Assembly: GCA_013399695.1 (NCBI GenBank)
Contig: VXAU01001332.1
Location: 229,487 to 293,486, forward strand
Direction: 5' to 3'
Origin: Formicarius rufipectus
Taxonomy: Eukaryota > Chordata > Aves > Passeriformes > Formicariidae
Length of the DNA stretch: 64,000 nucleotides
The first letter of the stretch is position 1. Each line of letters begins with the position of its first letter. Position numbers and translations under genes: made by a program. Positions 51,801 through 63,696 of the stretch are shown one piece after another. The notes below the pieces were generated by a model. That model was not told the origin of the DNA and did not search any database. It saw only the letters and a list, made by a program, of their open reading frames with translations.

Positions 51801-54800
51801 AAGAACTAAGTCCCAATGTCTGTGATGCGGTCACTGTGAACCCCACAGTTTATATAAAGGAAGAAGAAAAAAAAACAACTAAGAACTCAGGAGACAATGA
51901 GCATTGCAAGTCAGGTAGGAGGCAGTAGTGCTCCTGCGTTTACAGAGGGAAAATAGGGCTTTCTAAGACAAGGTTTCTCAAATTATTTTTCTAATAAGCT
52001 CCACAAGAGTTTTTATTTCTAGCCAAATACACTAGCCTAGTGTATTATCTATTTGTGTACTATTTGGACTAGTAATGTAAACCATTAATTATCCCTCATT
52101 TTATTTTCTTGCTTACATGTGTGAGAATGTATTTTATATCTGCAGTTACTTCACAGATCATGTCTAGCAGTCCTACAGGACACCACTGACCTGAATACGG
52201 ATGGCTAAGAACCAGTGCAGTGGGGCTTAGGGTTTCTAAAGCTTCAAAAGCAGTAACAAAATTTTAAAATTTAGCAAAAGAAAAGCTAATATGCCATCTA
52301 TCAGGAACTACAGGACAGTTATACAAAATTTAGCCTGAGCAATATTTAAAAATGGGAATCAAAGCACAAATACTACTATAAAATTTCCTGGAATCTACCC
52401 AGTTCCTGACTCTGCATCCTTCACCACAGTGAAACAAGCAGACTACAGTCCTGCCTTGCCTCACCTACAACTTCATTTCTATGATTACGTGTGAACTACT
52501 ACCACACAGCTCTCAAAAAACCTTGTTGTAAGGGACAGGCAGGTAAAATTCCTACCTCCCTGGATCCTGTTATTTTGAAAGTATTAAGACTCATTGGTAC
52601 ATGACGGAGGCCTGAGTATTAAAATGGCTGTGACTGAATTTTCTTGCATTTTCTAGGAAATGAAGCCTCATAAAAAGTAGGGAAGCTTTTTCTGGAAGAA
52701 GGAAAAGAACTGATCCATTTTACAGCTGAATAAACATACATGTGTGGACAGTCTTGCTGGGTCAGATCAAAAAATAATATAGCTAGTAGATAACCTCTAC
52801 AAGAGTGTGGATTAAATATTAAGGGAAAATTGAAACAAGGTGGACATACATGATAGTTTTTTTTTATATCCCCACAAGCTCCAACCATATGCAGTTCTGT
52901 GGTTTCCTGAGCTAGAAGTAGTTTCTATGTCTAACAAATATGCTCGATGCGTATCTCTCAGAGCATCTCAGTGAATCTGCCCAAACTCCCCTTAACTCAT
53001 GTAAAGGTCCATCAGGAACTTCCACTGCTTATCAACATATATGGACTGACAGAATGTACGAAGAATTCCGTGTTTTCTTCCCTCCATCCATGTAAAATCA
53101 CAGTCTCATTCTTTTCATACAGACCAGCCCTTATGATGGCTAGTTTACAACAGGATATTTCTTCAGGTCATCTTAGCCTTTCAAATAAGGCAAGACATAC
53201 TCTTCATTTTAGTTCTAATTATATATGAGCTTAATCCCCAGAGCTGATGTCCAATTAAGAGTGTTATCTACAAATTCCATCTTCTACCATTGTTTCTATC
53301 AATTTGCTTTTAAGATTTTTTTCCTGCACAATCATAATGGCATTCATTATCTTCAGCATAGTGGCGTTTCTACTGGACTGTCTGACTTTTCTGTAAGGTC
53401 TTTTTACCCTTCAGGCTGCTAATTACTATCTTGCTTCAGGTTGACATTCATTATCACAGTACTCCTCATATGTGTTTCAATCACATCTTTCTTTTTGTTC
53501 TCTCCTTTCCCCTCTAATTAACACAATACTGGCTTTCTCAGCTTTTCCATTTCCCAGTTAAAGATACTATAATCCCCCTTGCCATTATATGATCGTTTTA
53601 ATGTTTTTCTGCCTTGAGAGATCTATACTCCCTGCAACACAGTAAACAGACAGGTTCACACTCAGTTCTATCTAGTGAGCTTCTTTGTCTTCCAGATACA
53701 CTATGTCCAGTGACCTGCCTGATTTCCTGTTGAACACCCTTGAGTCATGCTTCTGCTATGACTCTTCTACATACCACCAGCTCTATGTTTCGGGATGTAG
53801 CCAGCTACTGACACTATTCAGACTCCCTCAGTCCACTAACCCGCCTGAAGCAGAGTGCTATTAAAAAAAAACAAAACAAAAAACATTATTAATAAATGTA
53901 AAGGTAGGCATTCTGAAAGGGAATTTGTCTAAATAAGAGCTTAGTGGCCCATAGCCAAGAACCAAGACAAATACCTGAGTTATTTATGTAATGTATGTAA
54001 GATGACCACATTCACAGTATCATATAAACATATAATTGGGAGCATTCAGAAAGGTCAAAGTGCCACTTGTCAGCACAACTCAACACATGCTTTCTAAGTC
54101 AATTCAGGAATGCCTCCATCTGTTAAAGAGATCATTAGTGACTGTTGACTTGTTACGGGTTTCTTCTGCACATGGATATCATGTACATAACAGGCCTGAC
54201 TACACATTTTTTTCTCATCCAAACCGCTTCTCAGTGGAGGATTATGCATTTTGGACAAAATTAAGTGTGCTTATTGGAAAAAAACAAAATATAAAACTAT
54301 CAAAACCCAAAGCACTAGTCTTGCCTTTATTTTTTTCCCCTCCATTTCCCTTAGTTCCTGTACTCAATACAATAGGGTTTTCCTGTACCCGTCTTCAGCT
54401 GGAGCTCCTTTCTTCATATGAAGCAACTCCAGTGTAGTAGGTAACATAACAGTTCCTACTGCTTCACCAGACAGATGCCAGAGCCATATTAACTGTTTTC
54501 CCTTGGATGATTAGTAGGAATGCTTTCACTTTATCATATACCCAGATTCTGCCTTCATTCAGTTGTTGCTAACTAAATAACTTCCAATTTATAAAATAAT
54601 TTCTTGTTGTTCTCAAAGTGCCCAACTTGGTACCGTTCAATTAAATTCCATTCCTATTATCTGACACTTGAAAATTAGTATCTTTTTCATGTGCAATATA
54701 CCGATTCTCTTCTATACTGCTAACACTTTCCAATTTCCCATCATAAACAGGATTTATTAGCAAATACCTACTATGTATTCAGTTCACTAATCATTTGAGT

Positions 54801-55569
54801 CCTCCAGCCTTTTGCAATGCATTCTAAGTCTGATGTCCTCTCAAAACATTAGGTCCTTACCCATCCTTCTTTCCATTACTAAACTGAGTCCTTTCCAGCA
54901 GATTATCTTGATTCCCTTTCTTCCTACAGTTAAAGAATTTTTATATTTACATCCAGCCAGCTGGGATGCTTCCACACTTTACTCTCACCTTTTTAGTTCA
55001 CTGTTAGCATAGGTGATGCCATCTCATATGTGAACATAGCCACTAAACTCTAGAAACCCTAATCACAGATTTCTCCAAAGAAATTGCAGTTCAGGTAAAT
55101 TGCACTAATGGTTGTTTGGAAGTCCTTGAAGATAACTAGAATTTAAATATCTTTTGGAGAAGAGGTCAGAAAAAAGCAGACCCAGAAGATTTCAATACAG
55201 TGCAGTAAGAACCAGTCCTAATTATAGGTGTATACACCCAGATCTTCCTATTTTCCTTTTATTTTTTATTTTTTTTACACTCAGCTCATTCTAGACTGAT
55301 TCATTAAGCTGAACAAATACAGGCCTTGCTAGTCAGTGTGGCAAACCAGGAACCCTTTGAGAGTTTACTTCATATTCCTTTCTGCAGAGTTGGTTTCAAT
55401 ATGAAATAAAATAAACCAAAGTCAATAGTATCCAATCTATATGGGGCAGAAATGCCCACCAAGTATCATTCTTACCGTCAGCACAGAACTGACTTCCTGT
55501 GGTAAGAAATTCCTTTCTCTTTTTATAAATAAACACAAATAATAACCCGACAGGTAAAAAAGTAAGACA

Positions 55570-55590
55570 AATATATCTATATATATATAT
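55570..55590. repeat. Short (TA)n tract
   Basis: About ten TA units with one C interruption. Confidence 0.85.
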
Positions 55591-55901
55591 CAATCATCCT
55601 AATTTTAGAGTAAAAAAGTTGGCAATTTACACCGACAACTTCTATTTGAGTTATTGATTCAATTCATTGAGGTAAAATTCTCCGTATTTCTCAAATTGCA
55701 ATTAGTGAATAAATAAAATCATAAGAGGTAAAAACTACGGGAAGTATTTGTTTATGAGTAGTACGTAATAAAACAGTCTGAATTAAATGAGAAAATACCT
55801 AGATGATAACAAAAGAACAATATATTTATTCAGAAAAGGTTGAAGGAGACTAGCCTTCAACTACGTTGAAAAGAAAGTGATAAAAACAGTTTCCCTATTA
55901 G

Positions 55902-55966
55902 GAAACAAAAACAAAAGCAAACAACAACAAAAAAAAAAACCAAACAAACAACAAACAAACAAAAAA
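55902..55966. repeat. A-rich (CAA/CAAA)n low-complexity tract
   Basis: About 65 bases of A runs and CAA/CAAA units. Confidence 0.9.
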
Positions 55967-56542
55967 GGCAACTGATATCTTAATTTATTTTTTTAGCTGA
56001 ACCAAGAAATAGCAAGAAATAGCAATTTCAATACTGAGCTAAATTGTCTAGGGATGCTGTTTTGTTTAATATCTTAATTTCACAGGAAAAACCTAGGTGC
56101 ATTGCCCATAATATGTAAGCTGTCACAAATATCCTGATGTGACAGAGTCCCTAATGGCTCTGCATTCTTACAAAATGCACTTAAGCTTACTTCCAGAACA
56201 TAATGCAAATGAGCAGCATTAAATAAAAATTAGTTGCTTTTGTGTGACCCCCCACCATCCTCCCTCAGTCACTTGTTCCCCTTTCAACCCAGCATAATTT
56301 CAGAATGACTTCAAGCTGTTCTAACATAGCAAGGGGAAACAGCTTGCACTGAGCAGCAGGAAAAGGCAAAAGTAAGCTTTAAATATTATCTCTACACTCC
56401 CATTTTCATGGTATTTACATTATGGCTTCTGTCCAGGGCTCTGGTCCCCTGATTTCAAAGCAGTGACTGCACAGCAAGAGTGGAACATTTTGCTCTAATC
56501 TACAACATGAATCTTATTAAAATTCAGCAGAGTTTGTATGGA

Positions 56543-56587
56543 CTTTTTTCTTCCTTTTTTTTTCTTTTTTTTTTTAATTTTTCTTTG
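56543..56587. repeat. T-rich low-complexity tract
   Basis: Runs of six to eleven T separated by single C or CC. Confidence 0.9.
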
Positions 56588-58451
56588 TAGATACACTGCA
56601 TCTGTACAGATATCATAAATGTGCCATTCAGGGGAACTGGCAGCATAGTTGAATGCACTTTAAAGAATGCTTTCAAAATTAATTTAATATTAGAAATAAG
56701 TTTAGTGTTGCTTCTTAAAATGATAGCTTAGTAAGTATAAGCTATATTGACAGTTTAGTGCATACTGTCAGATGTCTCTGGATTCTATTGAGCCTGAACA
56801 ATTAAAATACTTTGTTTTTCATATTTAGTCTAATTGTATTTGTCTTGCTTCAAATCCATCACAGAAAAATCATTCTGTTCATTATTTCCTTCCCATCCTG
56901 ACTCCTCACTTCAAGCAAAATGAAAGATCTTACTAATCAGGTATACATGTATGAAACATTCTTCAATCTTATGTTTCACCAGTATTTAGGAAGCCTAAGT
57001 AGCATTTGTATGACATTTGCATACGTGCAAGTGCTTGTTCATGACAGTTATTCCACTGGTATATATTCCACTTCCTGACATGGGAAAAGCTGGTTACTTT
57101 GGTACCAAAGTGGAATGTGGAAGGCAATGCATAACACTGTGGAACAACATGGAAGGCAAAGGCACCTGAAAAAATGTTATACCAGACTCCCTGGTCACAG
57201 GTTAAAGGGAGCTGCAATTATTTGAGGTCTGGCAGTCTGATAATTTGTTGGCTTAACCCATGGCAGGACGCATTTCCCAGGAGTCCAATGAAGAAAACTG
57301 CCTAAAACACAGGACAGAAAAGTGTCCTAGAAAGCACCTTACACTAGACACTAGCTCAGTTTCTCTTAATGAATTCTCACATAAGCTTCCACTTGAACAG
57401 TGAGATAAGCCTTACTTGGAATCTCAGTTATGCTAAATGCCACCTTTTATTTCCAATTAATTGCCTTGGAATACAGATGTATCATTTTACTTATAACAGG
57501 AATCTTTGTCAGAGAATATTTAAAGTCCAGCAATGATATATATAGTGTTAAGCTGGTCACAGAGACCTGATTTCTATGATGCAAGCAAAGTTATGCAGCA
57601 AAATTGTTTAAATAGGCAATGATGGGTACCATAAAGCAAGAACTTCAAAAAAGAGTGAACTCTTTGATCCAAAATTACAGAACACTTTCAAAAAAATGTT
57701 GGAATACTGGAAAAAATAGTGGCATTTAATGATGATTGCAGTTGCAAAACTGATATTTACTTCACATTTCTTCTCCAAACTGTCTGAGGCCAGGAGTTTG
57801 CAATCACTTCGGTATGCAGCACACAGGATTGGGACACAGGGCTCTCTATGCAGGGTGCTGAATTTATAGGCACCATCCTTTTTTCTGAGTTGGATTTAGA
57901 GTTGGTTATGAAACCCTCAAGACAGATGCTTTTTATAGAAATAAAATTGAAATATCTCATCAATATTTGAAAAGCCAGTGCTACATTTTAAATAAAAGTG
58001 TATTAATTTTTAAAATGCCATCACTGGCCAGAATGGCCTGTCACTCAAAGTGTACAACATGTGATCTTGGCTCTGAAGTCTGCCTGAAATGAACAGGTCT
58101 TTTACACTGCCAGAATCTTCTTTACCACTGAAGACAAAACCCTGGTTCTATACAAGAAATACAACTAGTTTTACAAGATATGTATTGTTTATGATGGATG
58201 CATCAACAGTTTACATAGAGTAGTTCCCAAGGCAGTATTTGTTGCAAATAAAGTTTTATTGAGTACAGTTTTGGGTTTTTCTTTGTGAAGGAATGTAGTA
58301 TCACATCTACGACTTTTGCAGTGTGATGTGCAAAGAAATAATACAAACCATCACAAGTAGTGACAGTTACTTTCTGGTGTTTTACACCATTTATGTTGCC
58401 CTGTCCCATAAAGTCTTAGTCCCTTTTTCAATCAAACTCTTCCATGCTTTC

Positions 58452-58475
58452 CCTCACATCATGCCTCACATCATG
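58452..58475. repeat. 12-bp perfect tandem duplication
   Basis: CCTCACATCATG occurs twice in direct succession (58452-58463 and 58464-58475). Confidence 0.9.
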
Positions 58476-59929
58476 GGCAATTGCAGTCAGACTTCAAATA
58501 GCAGCACACATATTATCTTTCCAGCCTCTGCTCATATTTCCCTATCCTCTGATGCCTTTAATGTCTAAGCTATATAACTTATTTACATTTTATACATTAT
58601 ATAGATTATCTAAATTACTAGCATCTACTAAAGGTTAGAGAAAAGACAAGCTGTCTTTTCTGCTTTTTATGTAAGCAGTATCACCCCTTCCTATCTGTTC
58701 ATTGCCACTTGAATAGCTGAAAGTGAACTATTAAACCATTTTCTGCTTGGCTATTTACCAAAAACAATGGAAACCTGAGCTGAATTGAATCCATGGGTGC
58801 AACTTTAAGATAAACACAAAAACAAGAACAGGAAATAGAACACAGAATAAACAGGACAAGATAAAGAGGGCCCTAAGAATCCCTGAATTCAGGAACCATA
58901 CAACTTCTCGAAGTAACTAAGACTGCCCCTCAAGCATACAGAGGTTAAAAACTACTGGTGGTTCTCTGAGATCTGAACAAAATAATACTGTCTGTGCTAT
59001 AATAGTGTTTCCTTCAGCTGTACAAATCTTCAATAGCTGTTGCTGAAAACTCCAGATGCTATGAAAAATAGGGGGAAAAACAATTATGGAAAAATAATGA
59101 TTAATGAATGCCAGTAATTCTAAGAAATAAAGTATACCAAATACAAGTTGCCCATAAGTGGAAGTGCTCTCAATGAATATGTAAGGAGCACTCCATGAAA
59201 TAATACGGTAGTATGAAAAAGAGGATCCTATCTCAAAACTTTCAGCTTCTTCAAAGATTTGTATTGTGTAGAAATAAGCAAAGGAGAAGAAAGGAAATAA
59301 TTTAGGCAAACCACATCCAACCACAACTGGAGTAACATTCATCTGTTGAAGGGCAGCCTAAACCAAAAAAAAAATCTTTCCAGAATTTGCCTTGTTTCAG
59401 CTACCACGAAACGTCCAGAAAGAGATTTCATTCTGTCTGTCACAAACATATTCCTCATTAACCGCCTTTTCTCAGGAATGGTTCCTTTAGGGCCTTCTGA
59501 CAGATCAACATTTGTGAACACATTCCATTGCTGATCACAACAGACAGGTCAGCCTTGCCCACGTCTGGCTGAAGCTGCGGTCCTTTCATGTCATGTCTAT
59601 AACAACAAATTAAGTCGTGCCAAGACGTTTTTCAAGTCTATTGAATTTGTCTGTACTGTGAAACAGCCAGCATGTTTCCTGGCATGGTTTTGACCCAGGC
59701 TTGCTAGCACTATGCCTTATAGTTCCTGGGCAGGGTCAAGGACTTAGCAAAGGACAGAGACCTTTCCCAAAACAAGATCTGGATGTATCCATTCTCTTTC
59801 AGACACTGAAAGAGTTCAAACAAGTGCTATTCCATGCCTGCTGGATTCAATGCCAAAGGACAGTTTCGGTATGCTCAGTTTACGAATATAACTGGATCCA
59901 GAAAAATCCTAAAGCCCAGTAGTTTTCAG

Positions 59930-60102
59930 CCCTGGAACAGGCTCCCCAAGGAAGTGGTCACAGCACCAAGACTAACTTCAAGAAGTGTTTGGACAGTGCT
60001 CTAAGGCACATGCAGTGATTCTTGGGATGTTCTGAGCAGGGCTGGGAGTTGGACTCTATCCTGATGAGTCTGTTCCAACTCAGGATATTCTACGGTTCTA
60101 CA
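59930..60102 (+). mobile_element. CR1 LINE, short 3' end
   Basis: CTGGAACAGGCTCCCCAAGG, GTGGTCACAGCACCAAGACT, AAGAAGTGTTTGGACAGTGC and the terminal TATTCTACGGTTCTACA match the last about 170 bases of the CR1 seen at 3723-4363. It lies about 320 bases from the RAB3C donor at 60424. Confidence 0.88.
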
Positions 60103-60418
60103 TTACTGTAGATTTTACACTACTTTGAATGACTTTGTCTTTATCGTACAATATACACACTTCATTTTCATACTGATGAGGAAATTTCATTTTCAATATT
60201 AGATATTTACTCTCCTCATCTAAAAAGGCTGTCTATTCAAAGCAGCAGCTATGCATCATCACAGCAGCTGAGAAAGGAATCCTGAAATAAACTTTGCAGT
60301 GGCTATCATATCAATTTAAAACACACAGAAGAGTCAGATTATGATATTCAGTGCAGACCTGCAGTAGCGTAAATCCTATCAAACTGCTACAGCTTAATTC
60401 ACAGAATTATTATTTTTA
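60103..60418. other. Intron sequence flanking the RAB3C P-loop exon donor
   Basis: Nothing recognised beyond the donor GTAAGC at 60419-60424 (minus strand). Confidence 0.6.
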
Positions 60419-60424
60419 GCTTAC

Positions 60425-60652
60425 CCAAATCTGTAGCTTAATTCTTTTTTCATTTTTGAAAACTGTTTTGACTTTGAAATCGATCCCAACCGTGCTTACA
60501 AATGCAGACGTAAAGGAATCATCAGCATATCGAAACAAAAAGGAGGTTTTCCCAACACTGCTGTTGCCGATAATGAGCAGTTTGAACATGTAATCAAAGT
60601 TCTGGTCAGATGTATCTTTTTGGCCATATTTGGAATCTTGAACTGATGCCAT
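60425..60652 (-). CDS. RAB3C: RAB3C coding exon with P-loop and switch I (76 codons)
   Basis: RAB3C is a Rab3-family GTPase that cycles on synaptic and secretory vesicles and regulates calcium-triggered exocytosis. Seen: 76 in-frame codons on the minus strand, starting MASVQDSKYGQKD and ending KRIKLQIW. The P-loop GNSSVGKT is at residues 29-36 and switch I, with the Mg-binding Thr in FVSTVGIDF, is at residues 51-59. An AG acceptor (TTACAG, preceded by a T-rich tract) abuts the ATG at 60652; a GTAAGC donor follows the TGG codon at 60425. Paralogue choice: FTSAF and KTVFKNEKR fit RAB3C, whereas RAB3A and RAB3B have FTPAF and a YR-type sequence after KT. In mammalian RAB3C this ATG is internal, because a short first exon encodes about eight residues upstream. 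An acceptor directly before the ATG agrees with that, so this is probably coding exon 2 and the true start lies beyond the window. The next exon is at 12190-12308, phase 0. No frameshift or stop is seen. Confidence 0.96.
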
Positions 60653-60655
60653 CTG

Positions 60656-61316
60656 TAATTCAAAATAAAAAGAAATAGTTTATTGTCTCTTGTATCATAC
60701 AAAACTGGAAACATTTAGAATTTATTGAAATTTTTCATACCAGATACCAGTGACGTTCAAGAAGAACATCTTCTTGAAAGATCATTAATGTGTACACTTC
60801 AATGTGAACTTCAAAAAGAATTTCACAGAGGCCATCTTTTATGATTCACTTATCTAGAAATAGTTCTGATAGAAAAATAGGATATAAACATCACTAGTGA
60901 GTGGTATCAAAACAAAAAGTAATAATTCTAACAATCCAGGATAGTTTGTGAGTATAGGATTAAAAAGACCTGCCTTCAGAAAACACAAACGAAATAGATG
61001 GTGATAATACAGACAAAGATACTTCACTTCTACAAGACAGAAATAGGAGATCAATCTATAATTCTAAGCAAAAGCTTAATAAGTTTTAAACCTAATAAAG
61101 TTCTTGAACCATTTATTTTACTGTAAATATGCTGCTGTCTTTTGCCATGCCTATAAACTTATTCAAAGCATTTTGCCTTTACAAGCTTTTAATTATTATG
61201 CCATTAAATTGTAATTTTGGTATATACCTCCGAAATAAGGTCTTGACTTTTTTCTAAGTACTAGTATATTCTATAGTTTTTGAATTTACAGTATTAATGC
61301 AACATTATCATAAGCG
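60656..61316. other. Intron sequence upstream of the RAB3C P-loop exon
   Basis: It contains the T-rich tract on the minus strand that precedes the TTACAG acceptor. No other feature recognised. Confidence 0.6.
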
Positions 61317-62095
61317 GCAGATATGAGCAGGGACACCTCCCACTAGCCCAGGTTGCTCAAGGTTTTATCCAGTCTGGCCTTGAACACTGCCAGGACTGGG
61401 GCATCCACAACCTGCCCGGACAACCTATAAATTCTCACAGCAAAGAATTTCTTCCTAATATCCAGCGTAAATCTCCCCTCTTTCTACTCACACTGTGAAA
61501 ACTCATTCAGTGTCTTATCAGTACAGTTCTCAAGGAAGAGTCCCTCTCCAGCTTTCCTGTAGGCCCCCTTCTGACACTGGAAGGTGCTATGAGATCTCCA
61601 TACAACCTTCTCCTCTCCAGACTGAACAGCCCCAACTTTCTCCGCCTTTTTTTCATAGGGGTAGTGCTGCAGTTCTCTTACCAACTTCAGGACCCTCCTC
61701 TGGCCTTGCTCCAAAAGTTCCATGTCCTTCCTGCACTGGGGTCACCAGAACTGTACTTAGCACTGCAAGTGGGGTCTCATGAGAGAAGAATAGAGGGGAG
61801 GAAACACCTCCCTTGACCTGTTGGCCACACTCCTTTTCGTGCAGCCCAGGATTTCATTAGCTTTCTGGGTTGGGAACACACACTGCCAGCTCATGTTGTT
61901 TTTCATCAACCATCATCCCAAATCCTTTTCCACAAGGCTGCTCTCAACCACTCCTCCACCCAACCTGTAGGTGTGTCTGAGTTTGCCACGACCCAGACAT
62001 AGGACTTTGCTCTTTGTTTTGTAGAACTTCATGAGGTTTTCACTGGCCCACTTCTCAAGCCTGTCAAGGTCCCTTCGGATGGCAATGTCAATGTT
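61317..62095 (-). mobile_element. CR1 LINE fragment, minus orientation
   Basis: Nearly 0.8 kb of reverse-CR1 text on the plus strand: GCCCAGGTTGCTCAAGGTTT, TTGAACACTGCCAGGACTGG, TCCACAACCTGCCCGGACAA, CTGGGGTCACCAGAACTGTA, CACTCCTTTTCGTGCAGCCC, and CTTCTCAAGCCTGTCAAGGT near the right end. The extreme CR1 3' tail (left end here) is missing. This is a different CR1 subfamily from the plus-strand copies. Sense to RAB3C. Confidence 0.92.
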
Positions 62096-63696
62096 TTCAA
62101 AATTGAATCCTTAAAATACAGTTTTAATCCATATAAAACACCTGAATAAGCACAAACTACTAAATACTGTTAAGTAGCAATCTCTTTGGCTCCAGGGACT
62201 TCAAAGATCAGGGATTCCAACAGACACTTTAGACTTTCAGGAAAATTGCAGAGATTAACTTGAAAACCTGACCAAAATTCTACCTGGGATGCTCAAAAAC
62301 AATGGCAAAAATAAAATCTTACAGTGTTTCACCTGTTTCTAAGTAAAAATCTCAGGCATTTTGAGTCTGTGGCAGACCTTAAGTTTTTTGAACGTGATTA
62401 TTCCAAGGACATCACTTTTGAAAGCTAATTTGAGACCAAAAGACAGACACCATATTCGAACATAGAGGTTTACAGAAAAGCAACTCATGTAAAAGCTTTC
62501 TAAGTCAGCCATCTCAGAGTGCATTTGGGCAATGAGAAAGAACAGCTGGAATAAGGGTGAGTGCTGTACACTGACCCACCTTCTCAGCAGAATTTTAATG
62601 ACTGCATAAATTTTCAGAGCTATTTCTGATATTTCATAACACAAATAACAGCATGCCAGTTTCCTTGGGTACTGAAGAGGCATATAGTGGTGAGGGCAAG
62701 TAGAAAGTTTCTAAAAGAAAATTGAGTGTAAGTTTTATATTTCATAAATATGCAGTAGGGAGTGTTTGATTTCAGAATTTGATTTCAGAATTAACTTCTT
62801 CATTAAATGTAATCTTGAGTACCTATATGCTTGCACCCTGAGTATTTGCATTGGCCTTAGTATTTAACCACTTATTCCACAGGCACGCAACACAGCTTTA
62901 GTACAAAAACATAAATATTACCAAACATACACATTACTAGTCTTTCAGCTTTCTGATGTCTATTGAAAAGACAGAAACCCTCACTATTCTCCCTTATTGT
63001 ATAACTATTTGGGGATATTTTGCTTCAAACATGAGAAAAAGAAAATCAAACCAGTCTAACTACAGTTTGCTATAAAGCAGTAAAGGTCATGCTGACATTG
63101 TGTACAGTTTGTAAGGACAAGTCAATGAAGTCCATCAGGCAAAAGACTGCAGAGGATGGGGATACCATGTGTAACTTGTGCCCATCCCCCAGCAGCCTGT
63201 TCCACTGCCCTCTGTCATGCAGCAGTTGAAGCCAGTAGTTGTCTGCATGAACAAAAAAGGAGCACCATATTCTTTCTTGATTTTATCTCCCAGGAAGCCT
63301 TCCATGCAGCTTCTGCAGCTTGCTTAAAATTTCCAAAAAGAGGTTCTAGCTTTCAATTCATTTGCTGCCCTCAGTCCTATGTGGCCTACAATTCATCCCT
63401 GTGTCTAATCTCTAGCCGTTCAGAAAGAGTACGATTCAGTGAGCAGAGAAAAGGAGAGACCTGGAATCTAATAATAGTCCTCCTACATCTTGTACCTAGT
63501 GTAGCTTTCCTGAGTGAGAATGTGTTTCCCATGGACAGTTTTAAACACAGACCACTCACAGAGATATTTCAGTGCTCCTCTAAATCAATATGCACCATTC
63601 ATGCAATAGATTCCTTAAAATTTCTGAAAAATATAATAAAAGTAAAAAAACCCAACACCTGTTCCTTGAACTTTCATAATCATTTCTTGCAGTATC
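62096..63696. other. Intron sequence, nothing recognised
   Basis: AT-rich DNA. A 13-bp tandem doubling (GATTTCAGAATTT type) lies near 62767-62791. The plus-strand open frame at 63156-63725 (189 codons) is the longest in the window but has no recognisable domain and runs into the LTR start, so it is taken as chance. Confidence 0.55.

Larger units (their letters stand above)
48849..59929. other. Intron sequence with simple repeats only
   Basis: No gene recognised. Contains a TA run (55570-55590), A-rich (55902-55966) and T-rich (56543-56587) tracts, and 10-12-bp tandem doublings near 56008 and 58452. The open frames at 54036-54437 (plus) and 58917-59342 (minus) show no recognisable domain. Confidence 0.5.
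12309..60424 (-). other. RAB3C: RAB3C long intron between the P-loop and switch II exons (48,116 bp)
   Basis: The intron is bounded by a GTAAGC donor (60419-60424, minus strand) and a TTTCAG acceptor (ending at 12309), and interrupts the gene in phase 0 between the Trp and Asp of WDTAGQE. It is AT-rich with no second gene visible. Its recognisable contents are CR1 copies, an LTR-like block, simple repeats and small hairpins, listed separately. One ambiguous base (n) at 24345 is the only assembly uncertainty seen. Confidence 0.9.

Noticed and set aside
54036..54437. Plus-strand open frame of 133 codons
   Set aside because: No recognisable domain, no splice context, ordinary intronic composition.
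58917..59342. Hydrophobic minus-strand open frame (141 codons)
   Set aside because: The Phe/Ile/Tyr-rich translation reflects AT-rich DNA; no membrane-protein family recognised and no splice or codon-bias support.
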